Numbered from the stretch's first letter, positions 1 to 7,464 are shown. The stretch is DNA of 14,486 nucleotides from CAYSLA01 sp964431685 (GCA_964431685.1 CAYSLA010000082.1:1-14486); one strand, 5' to 3'. Translations and numbers: made by a program. Notes: generated from the sequence alone by a model not told the origin.

Positions 1-312
1 GGTCAAATCGCCGCCGGTCGAAAGATCCATCACGGCGTCAGCGCCGGCGCTGACGGCGGCGTTCAGCTTGGCAAGCTCATCCGCCATCTCCGGATAGTCC
101 GTCGACGTGCCGATATTGGCATTGACCTTTGTTCTGAGACCCTGGCCAACTCCCTCTGGACGCTGAAGCTGCCGGCATGTGTTGGCTGGTATCACGACTG
201 TGCCGTCCGAAACGCTCTTTATGAGCGCCTCGACCGGCATCTTCTCCGCTGCCGCAACCGCCTCCATCTCACCCGTTATTCTGCCCTTGCGGGCTGATTC
301 CAACTGTGTCAT
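1..312 (-). CDS. thiC: Phosphomethylpyrimidine synthase ThiC, N-terminal part (cut by left edge)
   Basis: The first 104 codons of ThiC, the radical-SAM enzyme that rearranges aminoimidazole ribotide into HMP phosphate for the thiamine pyrimidine. The protein opens MTQLESARKGRITGEM and includes VVIPANT, then GLRTKVNANIGTSTD and a segment with ADAVMDLSTGGDLT. These are hallmarks of the ThiC N-terminal region and substrate-binding barrel entrance. The catalytic barrel and the C-terminal CX2CX4C iron-sulfur motif lie outside the window, so catalytic competence cannot be judged. The ATG at 310-312 is preceded by a near-perfect Shine-Dalgarno (GGAGGTGAT on the minus strand) that overlaps the thiE stop, so the two genes are translationally coupled. 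The compact N-terminus suggests the short ThiC form common in anaerobes and deep-branching bacteria; that is an inference. Confidence 0.93.
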   Translation of the reverse strand, partial: MTQLESARKGRITGEMEAVAAAEKMPVEALIKSVSDGTVVIPANTCRQLQRPEGVGQGLRTKVNANIGTSTDYPEMADELAKLNAAVSAGADAVMDLSTGGDLT

Positions 313-317
313 AACGA

Positions 318-950
318 TCACCTCCGCGCGCCCGAAAACTCGCGCGCCAGTTCCTCCGTAGCCTTGACCATATCCTCTGCGCAAACCACAGCGGACACGA
401 CCGCCGCGCAATCCGCGCCCGCTTTCGCAATCTCAGCAATATTGTCCAGCGATATCCCGCCGATGGCAGCCACCGGCAGACTGATCTCGCGACAGACTTC
501 CGCGAGAACGCCCAGCCCGGTCTCCGGGCCACAGTCCAGCTTTGTGTTCGTGCTGAACACCGGTCCGAATCCGATGTAGTCAGCACCGTCGAGCACAGCC
601 TGCCTCGCCTGCTCAAGGTTCTCGCAGGAGACCCCTATGATGACATCTGGCCCAAGCACCTTTCGGGCGGCCCAGGCCGGCATGTCCGTCTGACCGATAT
701 TGACGCCGTCTGCCTCACACGCCGCGGCCACCGCTATCCTGTCGTTCACTATGAACAGTGCGCCTGCCTGCCGGGTGAGTTCGCGTATCGCCACGGCCGA
801 CTCAAAGAACTCTCGATCGGACGCGCTCTTGTCTCGCAGTTGTATGACACCCGCGCCGCCTGCAATCGCCGCTTCGGCGATTCCGGTGTGGGTCCTGCCT
901 GGAGACAAATCCTGATCTGTGACTACGTACAAACCTGACAGTTTCGACAT
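318..950 (-). CDS. thiE: Thiamine-phosphate synthase ThiE
   Basis: A 210-residue TIM-barrel enzyme that couples HMP pyrophosphate to the thiazole phosphate (HET-P or its carboxylated form) to make thiamine monophosphate. Family motifs are all in place: LYVVTD near the N-terminus, IQLRDK (about 36-41), VNDR (about 68-71), GQTDMP, YIGFGPVF followed by TNTK, AIGGI and a final AVVSAV phosphate-binding segment. Length matches the family (about 200-220). The ATG at 948-950 has only a weak ribosome-binding site. thiC follows after five bases, and the thiC ribosome-binding site lies inside the end of thiE. No thiG, thiD or thiH is visible here, so only part of the pathway is in this cluster. A promoter sits at 1093-1122. 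Confidence 0.95.
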   Translation of the reverse strand: MSKLSGLYVVTDQDLSPGRTHTGIAEAAIAGGAGVIQLRDKSASDREFFESAVAIRELTRQAGALFIVNDRIAVAAACEADGVNIGQTDMPAWAARKVLGPDVIIGVSCENLEQARQAVLDGADYIGFGPVFSTNTKLDCGPETGLGVLAEVCREISLPVAAIGGISLDNIAEIAKAGADCAAVVSAVVCAEDMVKATEELAREFSGARR

Positions 951-1092
951 TCTAACGCTCGGGGGACAGACCTCAGAATTCAGGAGTCAGAACGGGGAAG
1001 CCGGTTAGTCTGACTTCGGCAACTTCTACCCTCCGATTGGGCGCGATTTGAAATCGGGCCTTATCGGGGGGCAGCACTGCATTACTGCTCTC

Positions 1093-1122
1093 AGAATAGC
1101 ACCAATACCCTCAAAGTGTCAA
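1093..1122 (-). promoter_or_regulatory. Predicted sigma70-type promoter of thiE-thiC
   Basis: On the minus strand TTGACA (plus 1117-1122), a perfect -35, is followed after 18 bp by TATTCT (plus 1093-1098, four of six matches to TATAAT). This would start a transcript near 1086 with a leader of about 135 nt before thiE. I looked for a TPP riboswitch in that leader and did not find the conserved thi-box core. Called by eye from consensus only. Confidence 0.5.
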
Positions 1123-1128
1123 TCAAGT

Positions 1129-1157
1129 TTGCGCGTGCGCACGCGTTCGGATATAAT
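1129..1157 (+). promoter_or_regulatory. Predicted promoter of the XPB-Bax1 operon
   Basis: A perfect TATAAT at 1152-1157 lies 17 bp downstream of a poor -35 (TTGCGC, 1129-1134). The expected start point, seven bases after the -10, is position 1164, which is also the first base of an in-frame GTG of the helicase gene. The weak -35 could mean that an activator is needed or that the palindrome at 1132-1145 is regulatory. Confidence 0.45.
1132..1145. promoter_or_regulatory. 14-bp perfect palindrome in the divergent promoter region, candidate operator
   Basis: CGCGTGCGCACGCG is its own reverse complement and alternates strictly pyrimidine-purine. It overlaps the end of the -35 region and fills the spacer of the predicted helicase promoter (-10 at 1152-1157), and lies 10 bp from the -35 of the opposing thiE promoter. 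Its position suits a repressor site or a supercoiling-sensitive (Z-DNA-prone) segment. Function is inference; no regulator is identified. Confidence 0.35.
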
Positions 1158-1163
1158 CGCGAG

Positions 1164-2534
1164 GTGGGAACTAGTGTAACGACGCTGAAATACGACAGTG
1201 GGACGATACTGCTCTCAGGCGCAGTTCCGGAGAAGATGCCGGGAATGTTCGAATGGGATGAGCGTGTGGCGGCTTTCCGTGCACCGGCCATCGCCAGACG
1301 AGGCGCCCTGAACGCGCTGGCAAAGAACGGAGCGATGGTTGAGGACCAGAGTTCGGCGAGCGCCGCCGTCTCTCTGAAGCTCAGATGCACTTTCAAACCG
1401 CATCCCTACCAGGACGAGGCTTTGCAGGCCTGGAAGGATGCGGACCGCTGTGGAACCGTCATTCTGCCCACAGGCTCCGGCAAGACTCTGGTCGCGCTCA
1501 GCGCGATGGCGCACGTGAAGACCAGCACCCTGGTCGTGGCCCCTACGATAGACCTTATGAGCCAGTGGTACTCGCTGATCGCAGACTCATTCGGGATGGA
1601 AGTAGGAATTCTGGGCGGCGGTTATCACGACATCCGAGACCTGACCGTCACCACCTACGACAGCGCATACATCTATGCCGGCGAGTATGGAAACCGGTTC
1701 GATCTAGTTGTCTTCGATGAAGTTCACCATCTGCCCTCGCCCAAGTACCAGCAAATCCCGCTTATGAGCACCGCAACATATCGTATGGGACTGACCGCCA
1801 CCTACGAACGCCAGGACGGCGCAGAGGCCACGCTGGAGTATCTGGTGGGGCCGGTCGTCTACCGCGTGGATGTGGATGAATTGACCGGCAGCTACCTCGC
1901 AGACTATGACCTGGTGCGCATAAAAGCCGACCTCACAGACAGCGAAGCGGAAGCGTACAGACAGAACGCTGACATATACTTTGGCTTTATTCGCAAGTCG
2001 GGCATCCAGCCATTCGGCGCGGGGTGGGTGGAACTGGTAAAGCTGAGCGCATACGACGCAGACGCCAGGAAGGCCCTGCTGGCAAAGCAGGAGATGAAGC
2101 GCATAGTAATCGGGTCTGAGCGGAAACTGGAGATACTCGATTCGATAATGAAACAACACTCCCACGACCGCACCATCATATTCACCGAACAGAACGACCT
2201 GGTCTACCGGATATCGCACGACTTTCTGATACCGGCGATAACCCATCACACCAAGTCGCGGGAGCGGAAGTGGATACTGGACGGCTTCAAGGATGGCCAG
2301 TTCAGGGCGGTGGTCACCTCAAAAGTGCTGAACGAAGGAATAGACGTGCCTTCAGCGAAGATCGCGGTGATACTCTCGGGAAGCGCAAGCCCCAGAGAGT
2401 ATTCTCAGCGGCTCGGCAGAGTTCTGCGGAGGGGCGGCGACAGATCGCGGGCAATCCTCTACGAACTGGTTACCCCCTCGACGACCGAGGTTAACGTGAG
2501 CTCGCGCAGGAGGCGTAAAGATGCTGACCCTTGA
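1164..2534 (+). CDS. XPB/Rad25-type superfamily 2 DNA helicase
   Basis: A 456-residue SF2 helicase of the XPB family, which opens DNA during nucleotide excision repair. From the GTG at 1164, visible motifs are: the XPB-type N-terminal segment LKYDSGTILL, then WDERVAAFRAPA; RPHPYQ-like Q region (PHPYQDEAL, about 80-88); Walker A PTGSGKT (102-108); DEVHH (185-189, DEVH box); LTAT (210-213) followed by ERQDG, the place of the archaeal XPB RED motif; and QRLGRVLRR (motif VI, 415-423). The same frame is open back to a GTG at 1116, but a TATAAT at 1152-1157 falls inside that extension and the family's N-terminus begins near LKYDSG, so 1164 is preferred and the mRNA may be leaderless. The gene overlaps the Bax1-like nuclease by 14 bp, matching the partnership known from archaea. 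Confidence 0.92.
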   Translation: MGTSVTTLKYDSGTILLSGAVPEKMPGMFEWDERVAAFRAPAIARRGALNALAKNGAMVEDQSSASAAVSLKLRCTFKPHPYQDEALQAWKDADRCGTVILPTGSGKTLVALSAMAHVKTSTLVVAPTIDLMSQWYSLIADSFGMEVGILGGGYHDIRDLTVTTYDSAYIYAGEYGNRFDLVVFDEVHHLPSPKYQQIPLMSTATYRMGLTATYERQDGAEATLEYLVGPVVYRVDVDELTGSYLADYDLVRIKADLTDSEAEAYRQNADIYFGFIRKSGIQPFGAGWVELVKLSAYDADARKALLAKQEMKRIVIGSERKLEILDSIMKQHSHDRTIIFTEQNDLVYRISHDFLIPAITHHTKSRERKWILDGFKDGQFRAVVTSKVLNEGIDVPSAKIAVILSGSASPREYSQRLGRVLRRGGDRSRAILYELVTPSTTEVNVSSRRRRKDADP

Positions 2535-3720
2535 TCTCCTGCGCTACCGCGTCGACGGGGACGTGGTCTATCCCATATTCCTCTCGCCCGGCAAGGGCAG
2601 TAAGTACGCGAAGATGGCCGAACAGACTGTCAGCCTGTACCGGGAAGCCATCGGCAGAACCGCAGGCGAGTTAGAAGAAGCTCTGGAAGAAGCCCAGGGC
2701 ACCGGCACGGACTACAAGGTCAGTCGAGGTCTTGCCAAGACTATGGACGGATTCACCGAACTCGTCGCACCGTGGGAAGGAGACGCGGAGGAGCTGCGCA
2801 GGGCTGTGTTCACGCTTGCGGCTGAGCGCTCACCCGTGGTAAGGCAGGCCGATCTGATCTTCCACAACACCTCCTCGCTGGTGTTGGCTGACATCGCCCG
2901 CGAGCTCAAGATGGAACCACAGACTCTGATGACGGCCCTCTACTCAGATCTGCCGGAGAACCGCGTGTTGCGAGCAGTGGAGAGCATCACAGCATCCGAT
3001 CTGATCGAGAGGTACAACACCGCACTCGCTCAGGCAATGCTCTATCGCGCAACAAGACTGATCGCCGATGTATACGATAGCTATCGCACCGTCTTCAAGT
3101 ACATAAAGCTTTCCAGACTGATGCATTCCATCCGCCGCCACGGCACGGGATACCGAATCGAGATCGACGGGCCAATGTCTCTATTCTCCAATGTGGAAAG
3201 ATATGGCATTGCGATGTCCATTTTGCTGCCCGGGCTACTGAAGTGCCGAGACTGGAGGCTGGCCGCGAAGGTAAACGTCGCGCAGGAGGAAAAGCTGTTC
3301 AGACTGTCGCCAAAGACAGGACTGAGGTCGCACTACCCCGACGAGCCGGAGTTTGACTCGCAGGCGGAGGAGGCGTTCTTCATCAAGTTCTCACGCAACT
3401 CCCGGAGCAAGTGGACCGTCGAACGCGAGGGCTCAGTGATCGATCTGAAGGACACAGTAATGATCCCCGACTTCAAGTTTACGCACGCGGACGGGCGCGT
3501 CGCCCATCTCGAAATCATCGGTTTCTGGACACCAGGCTATCTGGAGCGTAAAATGGACAAGGTGAACCGTGCCGGGGCAAGAAACCTGGTGCTGGCAGTG
3601 CCGGAACCTCTGCAGTGCGTCGCAGGTGACTTGCCAGGCAGTGTCATCCGGTTCAAACAGCGGCTGCTGGTAAAAGATGTGCTTCCGGCTATCGAGTCTG
3701 CCGCGGCGATCGAGGATTAG
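2521..3720 (+). CDS. Bax1-like nuclease, DUF790 family, XPB partner
   Basis: A 399-residue protein of the DUF790 family. Its archaeal member Bax1 (binds archaeal XPB) is a structure-specific nuclease that acts with the XPB helicase, analogous to XPG in eukaryotic excision repair. The opening MLTLDLLRYRV is the characteristic DUF790 N-terminus. The C-terminal third carries a PD-(D/E)XK-like nuclease core: acidic pair at 283-284 (QAEEAFF), D317 in MIPDFKF, E331 in HLEIIGFWTPGY, and basic residues at 343-344. The middle is helical with many charged residues. The ATG at 2521 has AGGAGG-like bases just upstream (within the helicase end) and lies 14 bp inside the helicase gene, so the pair is translationally coupled. 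The next gene begins directly after the TAG stop. Nuclease role is established for archaeal homologues; for this bacterial one it is inferred. Confidence 0.88.
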   Translation: MLTLDLLRYRVDGDVVYPIFLSPGKGSKYAKMAEQTVSLYREAIGRTAGELEEALEEAQGTGTDYKVSRGLAKTMDGFTELVAPWEGDAEELRRAVFTLAAERSPVVRQADLIFHNTSSLVLADIARELKMEPQTLMTALYSDLPENRVLRAVESITASDLIERYNTALAQAMLYRATRLIADVYDSYRTVFKYIKLSRLMHSIRRHGTGYRIEIDGPMSLFSNVERYGIAMSILLPGLLKCRDWRLAAKVNVAQEEKLFRLSPKTGLRSHYPDEPEFDSQAEEAFFIKFSRNSRSKWTVEREGSVIDLKDTVMIPDFKFTHADGRVAHLEIIGFWTPGYLERKMDKVNRAGARNLVLAVPEPLQCVAGDLPGSVIRFKQRLLVKDVLPAIESAAAIED

Positions 3721-4506
3721 ATGGAACAAGACTACGAGCTACACGAACCGGAACCAAAAGCGGCAGGGCGCGCGGCAAGAATACCTTACGTGCTACTGTG
3801 GTTGTTTGGCGCTCTGGTGTTGGCCACTGGAGCGTTGCTTAGAGTGCTTCCATTGAGCAACGGCATACGCGTAATGCTCCTGGCCACGTTCGGCGTAGGT
3901 CTGCTGACACTGCTCGCCTTCGTTGTTCGCCGGTTTGTAGACCATCCTGGTATGCTTTATCCGTCCTTCTTCATCCTGGCACTGTTCGTAACGTGGATGA
4001 TCCTTGGTAACAAGCCTTACGACACCCCAGCCCTGCGCGCCGGCTACGTCAAGCGGCTCGAGGCTCAGAAGGGAACCAGATACATGGCTGGAGGCGAAAC
4101 GGATTTGGGCATCGACGAGTCAGGGCTTGCAAGATCGGCGCTGTGGCAGGCGATGGTCATAGAAGGTATCAGGGAAGTGAATCCTCGTTTTCTGAGCATG
4201 GAGTTCTGGCGGTTCTGGTGGCGGGACGTTGACACCTCGGCCATAGTGTCCGGTCGCTATGGGTACACCTGCAAGGTGCTCGACGTCGACAGACTGGCAG
4301 GATACGACTCTTTCGCGCTGGAACCGGGCGACATAGCAGTTACCTCTGATTCCGAGAGGCTCCTGATATACCTGGGAAAGCAAAGATGGATTGAAGCTGA
4401 CCCGCGGGAAAGCAAGGTATTGGTGAGGAAGGCTACTCCCCAGAACCCTGCCAAGTCCTTGAACACACCCGTAACCATCTACAGGTGGTGGGTATTCGCC
4501 AGATGA
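3721..4506 (+). CDS. Membrane protein with an NlpC/P60-like domain lacking the catalytic Cys and His
   Basis: A 261-residue protein with three predicted membrane helices (about 22-43, 50-71, 79-97) followed by a globular domain. That domain reads like an NlpC/P60 (papain-like) cell-wall peptidase: YMAGGETDLGIDESGL (121-136) lines up with the family's GGxxxxGIDCSGL; GDIAV (203-207) with the usual GD[LAV]; and LLIYLG followed by WIEADP (223-228) with HVxIYxG and the segment after it. Yet the nucleophile position is E133 (codon GAG) rather than Cys, and the His position is R213, so the fold seems kept while the peptidase chemistry is lost. The ATG follows the Bax1-like stop with no gap, so it is part of the same operon. 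Substitutions are read directly; family assignment rests on motif similarity and is less sure. Confidence 0.6.
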   Translation: MEQDYELHEPEPKAAGRAARIPYVLLWLFGALVLATGALLRVLPLSNGIRVMLLATFGVGLLTLLAFVVRRFVDHPGMLYPSFFILALFVTWMILGNKPYDTPALRAGYVKRLEAQKGTRYMAGGETDLGIDESGLARSALWQAMVIEGIREVNPRFLSMEFWRFWWRDVDTSAIVSGRYGYTCKVLDVDRLAGYDSFALEPGDIAVTSDSERLLIYLGKQRWIEADPRESKVLVRKATPQNPAKSLNTPVTIYRWWVFAR

Positions 4507-5435
4507 GAGGATACGACTCTATGACAAGACAGCAGGCGGGGCCAGTCCCGCGTTTTCCCGAATGCCGCGAGATATCTATTTCGGACAAAGAGCGGTTTGA
4601 CGCAGTATTCACCCAGCGTCCCCCGGAATTGTCCGCCTATACGTTTACCAACATCTTCGCATGGCGCAAAGCGCATGACTGGCGTGTGTCGGAGCTTGAC
4701 GGATCGCTGATTGTGCATTCGCAAGGCACGCAGGGGATTTCCTGCCTGGAGCCAATCGGCGCATACGACCCCGTCCGCACCATGCTGGAAGTGGCGCGGT
4801 TAGCCCAGTCTCGGACGACGTTCAAGCGCGTTCAAAGCAAATGGGCGGAGGCGGCCAGAGAGATTGCGTCGGTAAACGTCGCGGACGACCGGGACAACTC
4901 AGACTATCTCTACCTCTCAAGCGATCTGATCGATCTGCCTGGACGGAAGTTCGACGCCAAGCGCAATTTCATCAACCGGTTCAAGCAGACTTACTCCTAT
5001 GAATACCTTCAGATAACCCCCGAGAACGCGATGGAGTGTCACGAGTTCGCTGAGCAGTGGTGTGAGGAAAGAGACTGCGAATCTGATGAAGGACTCAACC
5101 ACGAGATATGTGCTGTCTACCAGATGCTGTCACACTTCGGAGATCTGGGGATGTCCGGAGGAGCGATCAAGGTCAATGGGGCGGTGGTCGCGTTCGCTCT
5201 GGGCGAGCCTATGAACCCTGACACCCTGGTGGTCCACGTCGAAAAGGGTGACTCAAGCTACGCGGGAATCTACCAGATGATCAACAACGAGTTTGCCGCC
5301 CACGGGGCTTTGGGATACAAGTACGTGAATCGCGAACAGGACCTCGGCATACCTGGACTTCGTAAGGCTAAGCGGTCCTATCATCCCGAACGGATGGTGG
5401 AAAGCTATTGGGTCACCATAGACCCGACGGGGTGA
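4503..5435 (+). CDS. DUF2156 / LPG-synthase C-terminal domain protein (GNAT-fold transferase)
   Basis: A soluble 310-residue protein of the family represented by the C-terminal domain of phosphatidylglycerol lysyltransferase (LPG_synthase_C, DUF2156). Members have twin acetyltransferase-like (FemAB/GNAT) lobes and move an aminoacyl group, usually from tRNA, to a lipid or other acceptor. Seen: FINRFKQTYSYEY mid-protein, the AFALGE strand, HVEKGDSSYAGIYQMINNEF, and the C-terminal signature NREQDLGIPGLRKAKRSYHPERM. No membrane flippase domain is present, so this is the stand-alone form and its substrate is unknown. Start choice is open: ATG 4503 overlaps the preceding stop (ATGA), GTG 4485 is further upstream, and ATG 4521 has GAGAGG ten bases ahead. 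It is the last gene of the operon starting at 1164; no terminator is evident in the 34-bp convergent gap. Confidence 0.83.
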   Translation: MRGYDSMTRQQAGPVPRFPECREISISDKERFDAVFTQRPPELSAYTFTNIFAWRKAHDWRVSELDGSLIVHSQGTQGISCLEPIGAYDPVRTMLEVARLAQSRTTFKRVQSKWAEAAREIASVNVADDRDNSDYLYLSSDLIDLPGRKFDAKRNFINRFKQTYSYEYLQITPENAMECHEFAEQWCEERDCESDEGLNHEICAVYQMLSHFGDLGMSGGAIKVNGAVVAFALGEPMNPDTLVVHVEKGDSSYAGIYQMINNEFAAHGALGYKYVNREQDLGIPGLRKAKRSYHPERMVESYWVTIDPTG

Positions 5436-5469
5436 GACTCTCTCCGGCCTGCCTGGCATCCTCGGATGG

Positions 5470-6369
5470 CTAAGACCCTGTGATCTGCTCTCGGTACTGG
5501 TCTATGCACTTGCGGATGTCGGCGCGTTCTTCTTCCGGCAACCCCTGCTGCCCGTCGAGCCTGCAGCGGTCCGAGGCTATGATCCCAAGATAGTTCAGCG
5601 CGTATTTCTGCCCGGCACACCACCATCTCACCGCCGGACGGAAGACCCGATGGTAGATGTCGATCAGCGTCCTCTGGGACTCCATCGCCGCCGCTACGTC
5701 CCCCGCCTCGAACTGAGCAACCAGGCTCGTCATCAGCCTTGCGCCCACCGATCCGAAACCGGCGATGGCGCCGTCGCATCCGAGCATCAACGCCTCATCT
5801 ATGGCCCACTCCTCACCCTCGTAGAGCTCAAATGGCAGCGTTCTCTTGAGCACTAACAGCTCTTTCCTGGTCCTGATCTCGCCGGCTGAGTTCTTGAGAC
5901 CCGCAATGTTCGGATGAGCCATAAGGTCGGCGAACTGGGCGGTGGTAAGCCTTATGTTGTTGGCGCCCGGGACGTAGTAGACATAGATCGGGCGATCCAC
6001 GTTGTCCGCGATCTTGTGCAGACACGCCACCGGGTCAGCAGGGGCGCCGGGGCCGCTGGGCAGCACGATGACATAAGCGTCGTGGCTGAAGCTGGAGAAC
6101 CGATCTGCGTTTTCGAGAATGCTGGCGAGTCCCAGGTCCGATATCGACAGCAGCACTCTGGCCCTCTTTCCTATGATATCGCAGGCCGCTTTGGCCAGTT
6201 CGGCCCGTTCGCTCTGCGTCATCGTGGCCCACTCGCCCATAGTGCCTGGAAAGAAGAAACCGTCCAGCCCCGCAGATATGCCAAACTCGTACAGGCGCGC
6301 CGCCGAGTCCAGGTCGAGCTTTCCATCGTCAGTAAACGGCGTCATCGCCGCCGAGATTATTCTTTTCAT
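5470..6369 (-). CDS. DapA/NanA-superfamily class I aldolase or lyase, substrate unknown
   Basis: A 299-residue (beta/alpha)8 enzyme of the dihydrodipicolinate synthase / N-acetylneuraminate lyase superfamily, which forms a Schiff base with pyruvate or a related 2-oxo acid. The catalytic Lys is K159 in AGLKNSAGE, and the conserved Tyr is in YVYYVPG (about 131-132). The substrate-carboxylate motif reads GTMGEW (42-47) instead of the usual GTTGE, and the strand that ends in PYY in DapA reads VIVLPSGPG here. These differences argue against true dihydrodipicolinate synthase and leave sugar-acid or sialic-acid lyase activities open. The ATG at 6367-6369 has GGAGGG five to six bases upstream. It is convergent with the DUF2156 gene and lies downstream of zupT on the same strand. 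The sialate O-acetylesterase 4 kb away is too distant to prove a link. Confidence 0.85.
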   Translation of the reverse strand: MKRIISAAMTPFTDDGKLDLDSAARLYEFGISAGLDGFFFPGTMGEWATMTQSERAELAKAACDIIGKRARVLLSISDLGLASILENADRFSSFSHDAYVIVLPSGPGAPADPVACLHKIADNVDRPIYVYYVPGANNIRLTTAQFADLMAHPNIAGLKNSAGEIRTRKELLVLKRTLPFELYEGEEWAIDEALMLGCDGAIAGFGSVGARLMTSLVAQFEAGDVAAAMESQRTLIDIYHRVFRPAVRWWCAGQKYALNYLGIIASDRCRLDGQQGLPEEERADIRKCIDQYREQITGS

Positions 6370-6399
6370 CTGGCCCTCCAGTTCGGAATCACTCCACGT

Positions 6400-6430
6400 A
6401 TTCTAGCACACTAGCATGGGACGACGCCAA
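6400..6430 (-). promoter_or_regulatory. Possible promoter of the DapA-like gene
   Basis: On the minus strand TAGAAT (plus 6400-6405, five of six) lies about 30 bp upstream of the start codon. The best -35 is TTGGCG (four of six) at a long 19-bp spacing, so the call is weak. The 193-bp gap to zupT (6370-6562) shows no convincing terminator or gene; the open frame on the plus strand there is an opposite-strand shadow. Confidence 0.3.
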
Positions 6431-6562
6431 TCTGGAGCTGACGTGAGGGCGCTTATCGAGGGCACTCTACATAATGCTCCTGACCAATCTTCAATGCTTC
6501 GGAATCTCGTAATGCACCGTACTGAGAGCTTGATAGGGTCGGAATGCCGTGACAACAAGTTC

Positions 6563-7387
6563 TTATTGCATAAGGAGCAGGCTGAACGCCATGACCATCA
6601 TCCCCGCGAGGAGGCCGTAGAGCGAATCGTGGCCCTTTCCGTAGGCACGGGAGGTGGGGAGAAGCTCGTCGAGCGAGATATAGACCATTATTCCCGCGAC
6701 TCCCGCAAACATCGCGCCCGTCAGGGCGTTGGATAGTATGGGCCGCAGGATAAGGTATCCGACAACGGCTCCCACCGGCTCAGCAAGCCCCGAGAGAAGA
6801 GAAAATGTGAACGCGGACTTCCTGCTTCCGGAAGCATAGTAGATGGGCACGGCAACGCTTATGCCCTCGGGGATATTGTGGAGCGCGATAGCCACGGCGA
6901 TGGCCGCGCCGACACTGGGGTCGTCAAGAGTAGCAAGAAATGTCGCAAGCCCCTCGGGAAAGTTGTGGATGGCTATCGCGAGGGCGGTAAACAACCCCAT
7001 CCGCATCAGCTTGCTCTTGTGCGCGTGGACTCCCGGGCCAGCGTGTTCGTGAAGTTCCTCCACTTCATCGCGTTCTCTGACCTCGTGCGGATTCTCCGCC
7101 GACGGAATAAGCTGGTCTATCAGAAAGATGACCAGAATCCCTCCGAAGAATGACGCCGCCACAATCCAGTTGCCCAGACTCTTGGCGTAGTCTTCAGCAA
7201 GCCAGGTCGCAGCCTTGCTGAGGATTTCCGTGAACGACACATACAGCATTACTCCAGCCGAAAACCCCGTTGCCAGGGACAGAAACCGGTAGTTTGTGCG
7301 CTCTGAGAAAAAGGCTATTGCACTTCCGATGCCGGTTGAAAGCCCGGCAAAGGTGGTAAGAGCTATCGCAGTCCAGAAATTGTCCAT
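6563..7387 (-). CDS. zupT: ZIP-family zinc transporter, ZupT-like
   Basis: A 274-residue inner-membrane ZIP transporter for Zn2+ and probably other divalent metals (E. coli ZupT has about 257 residues and eight helices). The two metal-binding helix motifs are intact: HNFPEG (141-146) in helix 4 and HNIPEG (170-175) in helix 5. The downstream GLAEPVGAVVGY segment is also typical. The loop between helices 3 and 4 (about 98-127) is charged and His-rich, with HEHAGPGVHAH, the usual variable metal-sensing loop. The C-terminus ends in a hydrophobic helix. The ATG at 7385-7387 lacks a good Shine-Dalgarno, but a strong promoter is placed 48 bp upstream. It reads toward the DapA-like gene but with a 193-bp gap, so an operon is uncertain. 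No Zur box was recognised. Confidence 0.93.
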   Translation of the reverse strand: MDNFWTAIALTTFAGLSTGIGSAIAFFSERTNYRFLSLATGFSAGVMLYVSFTEILSKAATWLAEDYAKSLGNWIVAASFFGGILVIFLIDQLIPSAENPHEVRERDEVEELHEHAGPGVHAHKSKLMRMGLFTALAIAIHNFPEGLATFLATLDDPSVGAAIAVAIALHNIPEGISVAVPIYYASGSRKSAFTFSLLSGLAEPVGAVVGYLILRPILSNALTGAMFAGVAGIMVYISLDELLPTSRAYGKGHDSLYGLLAGMMVMAFSLLLMQ

Positions 7388-7434
7388 TCACACATCCACT
7401 AACCCGAGATATTCGTTCTTCCAGTCCCGAGGGT

Positions 7435-7464
7435 GTTATACTCCGTTCTCCATCGCTCCGTCAA
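7435..7464 (-). promoter_or_regulatory. Predicted promoter of zupT
   Basis: Minus-strand TTGACG (plus 7459-7464) and TATAAC (plus 7435-7440), each five of six to consensus, are separated by 18 bp. The expected start is near 7428, giving a leader of about 40 nt. This is one of the clearest promoters in the window. Confidence 0.6.

Noticed and set aside
1116..1163. Upstream GTG start for the helicase
   Set aside because: It would put a perfect TATAAT and the palindrome inside the coding sequence, and the extra residues are not part of the family N-terminus.
5436..5469. Bidirectional terminator between the convergent genes
   Set aside because: The 34-bp gap has no stable hairpin followed by a T tract on either strand.
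6416..6736. 106-codon plus-strand frame overlapping the zupT end
   Set aside because: It has no ribosome-binding site or family features and mostly mirrors zupT codons.
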